Assembly (NCBI GenBank): GCA_965153455.1
Contig: OZ234495.1
Location: forward strand, 19,340,875-19,404,874
DNA: 64,000 nucleotides
DNA from: Sphagnum compactum
Taxonomy: Eukaryota; Bryophyta; Sphagnopsida; Sphagnales
Direction: 5' to 3'
Shown here: piece after piece, positions 58,549 through 64,000 of the stretch
Position numbering within the stretch: position 1 is the stretch's first letter
Layout: each line of letters opens with the position of its first letter
Made by a program: the position numbers and the translations under genes
The notes under the pieces: generated by a model
Told to the model about the DNA's origin: nothing
The model's input: only the letters and a program-made list of their open reading frames with translations
The model's database searches: none

Positions 58549-59753
58549 TCACGCTGCTGTTGCGATACCACGAGCGGCAACGTCTCCACTCCGGCGGCGA
58601 GAGTTCGGGGCTCCGGCGCCGGACGGTTTCTTCCGAGCTGCGACCGAGCAGTTCTCACGGCGCTCATCAAGCAGGATTTGCTGGGACCGACACTCCGTGC
58701 TACAAAACGCCTTATCGCCTCTGTACAGTAAAGAATCAAGCAACAAGTCAATCTACTGCATCATCGCTTGAAAGAAATGCAGAGCTCCACGTCCCTTCTC
58801 CCATATCCATCTGCAACTGACGATCTTGGAATCTAAAGACAAAGTTGGACGAGACCTACAAACCTGTACATGTAGATGTCTTTGCCATCGACAAGATGTC
58901 TTTTGCAGAAGTAGCACGCGTCCAGGAAATGAACTTCTGCAGCTGCTGATGCTGCTACATCAGGCACGACATGAACCTGGGCATTGAAGGCAGATGCTCG
59001 CAACAACAAGCCGGCGTCACAATCGGCCTCCCGATAATCGGGTTGTCGCAACCACGATAACATTGCAGGATCGTCTTCTCCATTAGCTCGAGTGCTCAAG
59101 GGATGAATATCGCCTGAGATTAGACTATGCTGCGAAGAAGCTGGAAGACCGCTATCGAGCTCCGAAGTCGGACCTGGAGCATGATGCATAGGGGAGAATT
59201 GTCTCTGCGCTTGGGGCTGATATGACGACGCTGCATTGTAGCAAGGGTTCGGCGACAGAAGGCCGGGGTGGGCCTTGTCGATTGCAGTGGGAGCTACATG
59301 GTCACTCTGCGTTGTTCTCGGACTATTCACAATATTGTCGATTTTGAGCTCCTCTTCTTCTTTTTCTTCCTGAGCAACAGTACTGTGCATAGTGGCCTGC
59401 ACAATGCCCACTCCAGCTACTTCGTTTACGGCCTTCCTCGACTCCCGTGGCACGGAAAGCAGGCTTTCAAGACCTGAGCGCTGCGAAGGTGATTTCTCGC
59501 CATTCGAAGGAGAGGGAGGAGGTGGTTTCCAACACGCTCCAACATCGCCATTACCGTTTTCAGGCAGAGCTGGTTTCGGATCGAAACCGATCACCAATCT
59601 CGGGGGTGCTGGAACTGATTCGTTGAGGGTAGGCTGCTTCGGCTTTTCTTTCGGATGTTCTAACAGAGGGGAGAATTCGTGTGCGAACGATTCGGACTCG
59701 ATAATCGACCCGCTGGGAGTGCGTCGGAAAGCACGCGGTCTCTTTCCAGTCAT
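58549..59753 (-). CDS. FCS-like zinc-finger (FLZ, formerly DUF581) protein
   Basis: Two exons, 59753-58864 and 58720-58549, joined at GT/AG with an Arg codon split across the junction; 353 residues. The long N-terminal region (1-275) is Pro/Ser-rich and probably disordered. The FLZ domain (about 276-316) is divided by the intron. The first half is '[12 protein letters not shown]', then 'DGKDIYMYR'. The second half is '[19 protein letters not shown]'. The zinc ligands are Cys280, Cys283, Cys303 and Cys307, with the hallmark Phe-Cys-Ser at 302-304. After it comes a basic, Ala-rich tail. FLZ proteins are land-plant-specific adaptors that bind SnRK1 kinase subunits and link energy status to stress responses. 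The intron position inside the domain is typical. The start gives [11 protein letters not shown], a usual basic FLZ N-terminus. Confidence 0.93.
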
Positions 59754-60660
59754 CTTCGCGCCCAGTGATGTCTTGATCTCACCAACTCCCAGCAGAAAAG
59801 TGTTTTCAAGAAACTTCGGTTATCTGATCTGAGAGGACAGGAGTGCTCACAGACGATGGCCGCGGTCAGATCGGGTAACGGACGAACGATTCACCTTACA
59901 ACACGAACTCCCGGATCCTGAACTGCAACGTCTATCTGCACTCCACTAGGTACTTCGAAAACAATTGAAGAACCAGCCTAATGCACCGCCATGATCGCAA
60001 TTCGAGGAGGAAAATCAAGGACATAGACTAAAGATATCGATGAGTTCTAGTACGAAGAGCGCTCGCGGTAGAGCTCTACAAACCACCTCAAATTACACAA
60101 CTAAAACAGCCAAGACAAACGAGAACTTCATACAACCAGAAATTCGCATTCCCTTCCAAGCCGTCTTCACCAAACGTAAACAGGAACTGATAATAAGAAC
60201 ACAAAGAATCTGAGCATACGACAAAGGAACAATAGCAACGCCACACAGCAATTTATCAAACACACATGACTTTTCTCTCCGTCGACTTTCTATCTCTCTA
60301 ACTATATTCTCTGTGTGTTTCTCTCAGGTAGTTCCCCCAGTTCGGCAAGAAAAAAAAGCAAATACACGATAATTTTTCTGTCCTCTACATACAAGAAGTA
60401 CACGCAACTAGCGAAAATCCAGCCGAGGAAAAACTATATAATAAGGGCAATTCAAGCCACTGCAGGATAGTTTGAAAAACGCAAAAAAGCTTCAAATGCC
60501 AAAATGAGCCGATTCTCTGTGAAAGACAGAAGACAGAACGCCGTAGTGTCGTGAGCCCACACGACGTCGACGACGAAGCACGAGCAAGGAGAAGAAGCAG
60601 ATCGCTCAAACAAACGTCTTCCGCGGAGCGCAGACGAAAACCTTCGCAACGACACAACAG
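59754..60660 (-). promoter_or_regulatory. Probable leader/promoter side of the FLZ gene
   Basis: Upstream of the FLZ start codon. Mixed composition with pyrimidine-rich runs on the coding strand and an A/T word (reverse of CTATATAATA near 60435) that could be a TATA box. No transcription start can be set from sequence alone. Confidence 0.3.
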
Positions 60661-60674
60661 ACAGCGCAGTGACA

Positions 60675-61180
60675 AGAAGAAGAAGAAGCTTAGAAACAGG
60701 ACTGCCTGGTAGGTAGTAGGTAGTAGGTACAGACTATAGAGTGCTCAGTGAAGGAGAAGAAGAACCTGTAGAAACAGGACAACCGCGTAGGTACAGACCA
60801 GAGTGGGAGCGGGTATTAGAAAATGTAAAGAACCTTCGCCGGGCATCAAAGTCGACGATCACTGGTATCAAAAAATCAAACACTCAGTTTTGATATCAAA
60901 AAGTCAATCTCCTGGGCATCAAATATAACCATGGTTCTCAAAATTTATAGAAAAGCAAAATAACCGCCTAGCAACCCACCAGGGGTTTCACCAAACCCGG
61001 TGGTTCTTTGACAGGTTTGAAATACCCGGAACTGGTGGGTCTTTGTTCCTGCATTTTACAAATACCCGGGACTGACGGGTATTCAAAAAACAAAGTACCC
61101 GCCCCCACACGGTTACAGGCTACAGGCTGCGCAGTGAAGAAGAAGCTTAGAAACAGGACTACCACCTGGTAGGTACTTGG
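60675..61180 (+). repeat. Three imperfect copies of a GAAGAAG...AACAGGAC...GGTAGGTA block
   Basis: Blocks at about 60678-60715, 60753-60792 and 61136-61175 share 'AGAAACAGGAC' and a following GGTAGGTA or CGTAGGTAC. Between the second and third copies, 'AATACCCGG(G)ACTG' with a following GGGT also occurs twice. Confidence 0.65.
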
Positions 61181-61721
61181 GTAGGCTGACCGCAAGCTCA
61201 CTCCCATGGAAGGTCGATAACTATCTAGGTACTTAATTTTTTTTGTTGGACACGTGAAATGAATAAAAACCTGAACCCCCGGAGAAAAGAAAAATTAAAA
61301 AAATCAAGTAATTACCTAGTGTCGTCAGGGTCTGGATTTTACGGAAGATTCTCACGAACTTGCGTGTCGGGTAAAGCCGGAAGCGACGGGCTTTACTGGA
61401 ATAAGGGCTCGCATGAGGTGGAGCCAAGTGTGGGCCCGATTCCTGTAAAGCTCAGCACAGAGGGCTCTCAAAGACTTGCATCAGTTTTATATTTTATAAT
61501 TTTTTTCCTTTGATATTCCCAGGAAACAAAAATAAAATAAAAATTGTGACACAAAATGTGGGCATTCTGTTGTTCGAAATGCCTTCCAAATAACAGAAGA
61601 AAAAAAAATGCTTTGTTGTAAAGAGCTCTCGGAAACACATTAGAAAAATTGGCTCCGGTCTTTAGAGTGTGTAAACGGTACGTAAGCCTGACTCCTTGGC
61701 TACTCTCAAATAGGTATTCGA

Positions 61722-62014
61722 GAGCATCACCACCGCACATTGGTCAAAGATGAATGTATAATAAAATAATATTTTGTTTTGTGTTGACTGTCCCCCGTCC
61801 ACAAATATCAAATAACTTATTTAAAATAATGATACACCCCATTTAGGCATTTACATCTGGACCAATATTTTGTTGAGGACCAAATTCAGAATTTAAAAAA
61901 TTTTCATTTGGAGGTGCGCCATCAACCCCAGCATTTTGGGCATTTCAATACAATAATCCTATAACATAAAGGTGTCCCTACTGATATGCTGTGGAGACGA
62001 CGGTGGAGATGCTC
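61722..62014. mobile_element. MITE-like element sharing the GAGCATCTCC end
   Basis: Left 'GAGCATCACCACCGCACA' and right (reversed) 'GAGCATCTCCACCGTCGTC' form inverted ends about 290 bp apart. The first 10-14 bp resemble the ends of the elements at 14621 and 51764, but the interior is unrelated, so it may be a different subfamily. It is next to A-rich sequence. Confidence 0.55.
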
Positions 62015-62547
62015 TAATACTACCACCACTAGCCAATATTACTAAGCCTTTGGGTGAGGAGCAAATTAAGTTTGAGATCACTACAACAGAAAAAAAAAAA
62101 AAAAAGGAAAAAAAAAAGAGCACAAAGAAAACGGTGGCCAAATTTTTCACAAATTACAGAACTTTTTTTGAATTTTTTTTTGACACAAATGAAAGAATTC
62201 ATTGCAAAGAGAAATCACAAACACAATTTCAAAGCTACCTCTAATAAGGTAAACTTTAACTAGAATATTAAAACTTTGCCCCCACAAATGATGGCACCTT
62301 ACACTTAAAGCTACTCACCTTAGATTTAAAGCTTGTCACTTTGAGAAGCTTTACAAGTGCCTCCTCCTCTCCTCTCAAATAAAGTGATAGTTGTCTGTTT
62401 CAAAAGCGTGACAAACAAAGATTTTCACTACTGTAATTGAAGGCATGTTTATTCGTTTGACGAAATCTGCAAGAGGGCATTTCGAAACATGAAAATCTGC
62501 ACTTGGTTCCTGCACAACCTTTTCTTTTGCTGGCTATATATAAAGCC

Positions 62548-62796
62548 AAAAAGTGAAATTCAAAATTAAAGTGCTAAAATCATAGTGCTTTTTGACATTT
62601 TTCAATAGCCAAAATTTGACCAATTTTTTGAAAAAGTAGAAGATTTCTATACATGATTCAATTAGGGAGCCACAAATGTAGAAGGATTTTTAAAAACTTA
62701 TTTCCATATTTAGCTTGTAACTAAATTTGGCCAAATTTTCATATGTATGATCGTCACTTTGGCTACATCATAAAACTGATCCCTCAAAAAAAAAAC
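62548..62796 (+). repeat. Dispersed A-tailed repeat, copy 2
   Basis: Carries the same ordered blocks as 33178-33430: AAAGTGCTAAAATCA, TCAATAGCC, ATTTAGCTTGTA, TTTGGCTACATCA, TGATCCCTC and then a nine-A run. Confidence 0.6.
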
Positions 62797-63096
62797 ATTA
62801 ATCCCACCTCACATCACCAGCAGACGTTCATGCCCAGAACACCCCCCCTTCTGGGTCATTACCAATACTTAAAACTCTTCCAAAACCTTTACAAATTACA
62901 ACCCCAAAATGTGTGAAAGTAAAGAGAATTCTATTAGTGTTCTTTTTGGGGGACGAAATTTTGCCAAATTACAACCTGAAAAATCTGATTTTGACCTATT
63001 TAAAGGATTTTTCATGGAAAAAATTGGCACAAATTCGCCAGATTTCAGAAATAAAAGGAAAATCCAAATTGCCAGATTTTTTTCATGGTTTCAATC

Positions 63097-63245
63097 CAGT
63101 AGGTAGCTAAGAATATATGTAGAAGGATTCTGGTTTTTTTTCTTATTTCATATATATTGAGTAGGTAGCCATATCTGGCTAAATCATCTTGTGGATAATT
63201 GCCAATTCAGCTGCATCACAAAAAATTTAGAACTAATTTTTTTTA
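63097..63245 (+). repeat. Dispersed A-tailed repeat, partial copy 3
   Basis: Shares ATGTAGAAGGATT, the GGTAGCCA...GGCTAAATC block and a GCTGCATCACAAAAA end with copies 1 and 2. More diverged and lacks the left third. Confidence 0.4.
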
Positions 63246-63430
63246 TAAAAAAAATCCTGAATGCTATTATTGTAAAAGGCAGAGTAAATTTTTAGAAAGG
63301 GGTCTAAAAGTAGGGTACGCAAGAATTTACCTTACCTTCTTGGGCCTTTTCCACACAATCATAGGCTAGGGTGGTGAAGTCATAGAGTTAAAAATCAAGG
63401 CGTCTGGAGGCGTGTGTGTAAAGGGACCTA

Positions 63431-63444
63431 ACGTATGCATACGT
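63431..63444. repeat. 14-bp perfect palindrome
   Basis: ACGTATGCATACGT, in a stretch with several further TACG/CGTA words (63440-63560). No associated gene is visible. Confidence 0.9.
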
Positions 63445-63647
63445 TTTTCATACGATTCTGTGTATACTCTGACAGGGGAGTCAGAGCCTAAAGTCTACTT
63501 TTGTTGGCGTACATGTCAGAGTACGTAGGCACTGGTGGGACCACTACGGTACATACTTGTCTTGTACATGGCTAATGTTTCATTCTCTTGTCATGTATGC
63601 AGAAAATCATGTCCGGTTATAAGAAGAGGGGTTTAGTGTTCGGCCAT

Positions 63648-63673
63648 GGGAGGGGAGGGGCGGGGAGGGGAGG
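63648..63673 (+). other. G-quadruplex candidate
   Basis: Five runs of three to four G separated by single bases (GGGAGGGGAGGGGCGGGG and on), a canonical G4-forming pattern in an AT-rich flank. Confidence 0.85.
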
Positions 63674-64000
63674 TCTGTGTTGTGGTTTTCAAACACTAAA
63701 CAAATGAATTTTTATTTAAGCAACGATTTTTATTTTTTATTTTCTGGATGTCAAATTTTACATTGGAGTTTCAAAATGAAAAGTGCCATAAATCCCCTAT
63801 TTTCCAAGCTCTTAATTTATCACCAATTTTTTCTTGTTAAAATTTTAATTAATAGAAATGGCTATATTTCTTCGTTACATAGTCAAATTTTAATGAGGAT
63901 GCCTCAATTATTTTGGATGATTACCATTTCTTGGTTCCATCTTTAACCAATGATCACCATTTGGTCTAATTCACAAAATTTGGAAAGATGACGACATTGT

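Overview
The window looks like nuclear DNA of a land plant. It holds five recognisable protein-coding loci, most with GT/AG introns: a CDPK, TMA7, SNF7/VPS32, TAF6 and an FCS-like zinc-finger (FLZ) protein. A sixth locus, related to oil body-associated proteins (OBAP), is broken. FLZ, CDPK and OBAP-type genes together point to an embryophyte. The low gene density, AT-rich spacers and many decayed transposons suggest a mid-sized or large genome. I cannot fix the lineage. The intronless CDPK and unfamiliar repeat families would fit a non-flowering plant, but that is inference.

Layout. 1-4.0 kb: decayed LINE on the minus strand, running off the left edge. 4-10.7 kb: AT-rich spacer with a hAT-like transposase remnant (about 6.1-6.8 kb), one copy of a hairpin-ended dispersed repeat and a (TC)n microsatellite. 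11.3-13.0 kb: intact, intronless, myristoylation-type CDPK on the minus strand. 13.9-19.6 kb: tandem repeats, a MITE with inverted ends, and a retrotransposon gag remnant with three zinc-knuckle relics. 19.9-22.1 kb: four-exon TMA7, plus strand. 23.5-27 kb: second hAT-like remnant, minus strand. 27-31.5 kb: AT-rich spacer with a GC-rich 52-bp minisatellite. 31.8-32.5 kb: OBAP pseudogene, minus strand. 33.9-36.9 kb: six-exon SNF7, plus strand. 37-46 kb: spacer with tandem arrays (252 bp x2, 50 bp x5), a TIR element (42.0-43.0 kb) and a degenerate minisatellite. 46.7-51.5 kb: twelve-exon TAF6, minus strand. 51.8-55.1 kb: a MITE, a second and longer TIR element of the 42-kb family, and an inverted copy of the 7.2-kb repeat. 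58.5-59.8 kb: two-exon FLZ gene, minus strand. 60-64 kb: promoter-side repeats, a MITE-like element, dispersed A-tailed repeats and a G-quadruplex candidate.

The genes do not form a pathway. They are unrelated genes (calcium signalling, ribosome-associated factor, ESCRT-III, TFIID/SAGA, stress or sugar signalling scaffold) scattered among transposon relics, as is usual in plant chromosomes. The most unusual material is in the repeats. Two TIR elements of very different length carry the same 10-bp word as a direct flank on both sides. A four-copy dispersed element lies in or beside three of the genes. The transposon remnants carry stop codons and Cys-to-Tyr changes that look like cytosine-deamination decay.

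Exon boundaries were inferred by hand from reading frame, splice dinucleotides and family knowledge. No database or alignment tool was used.
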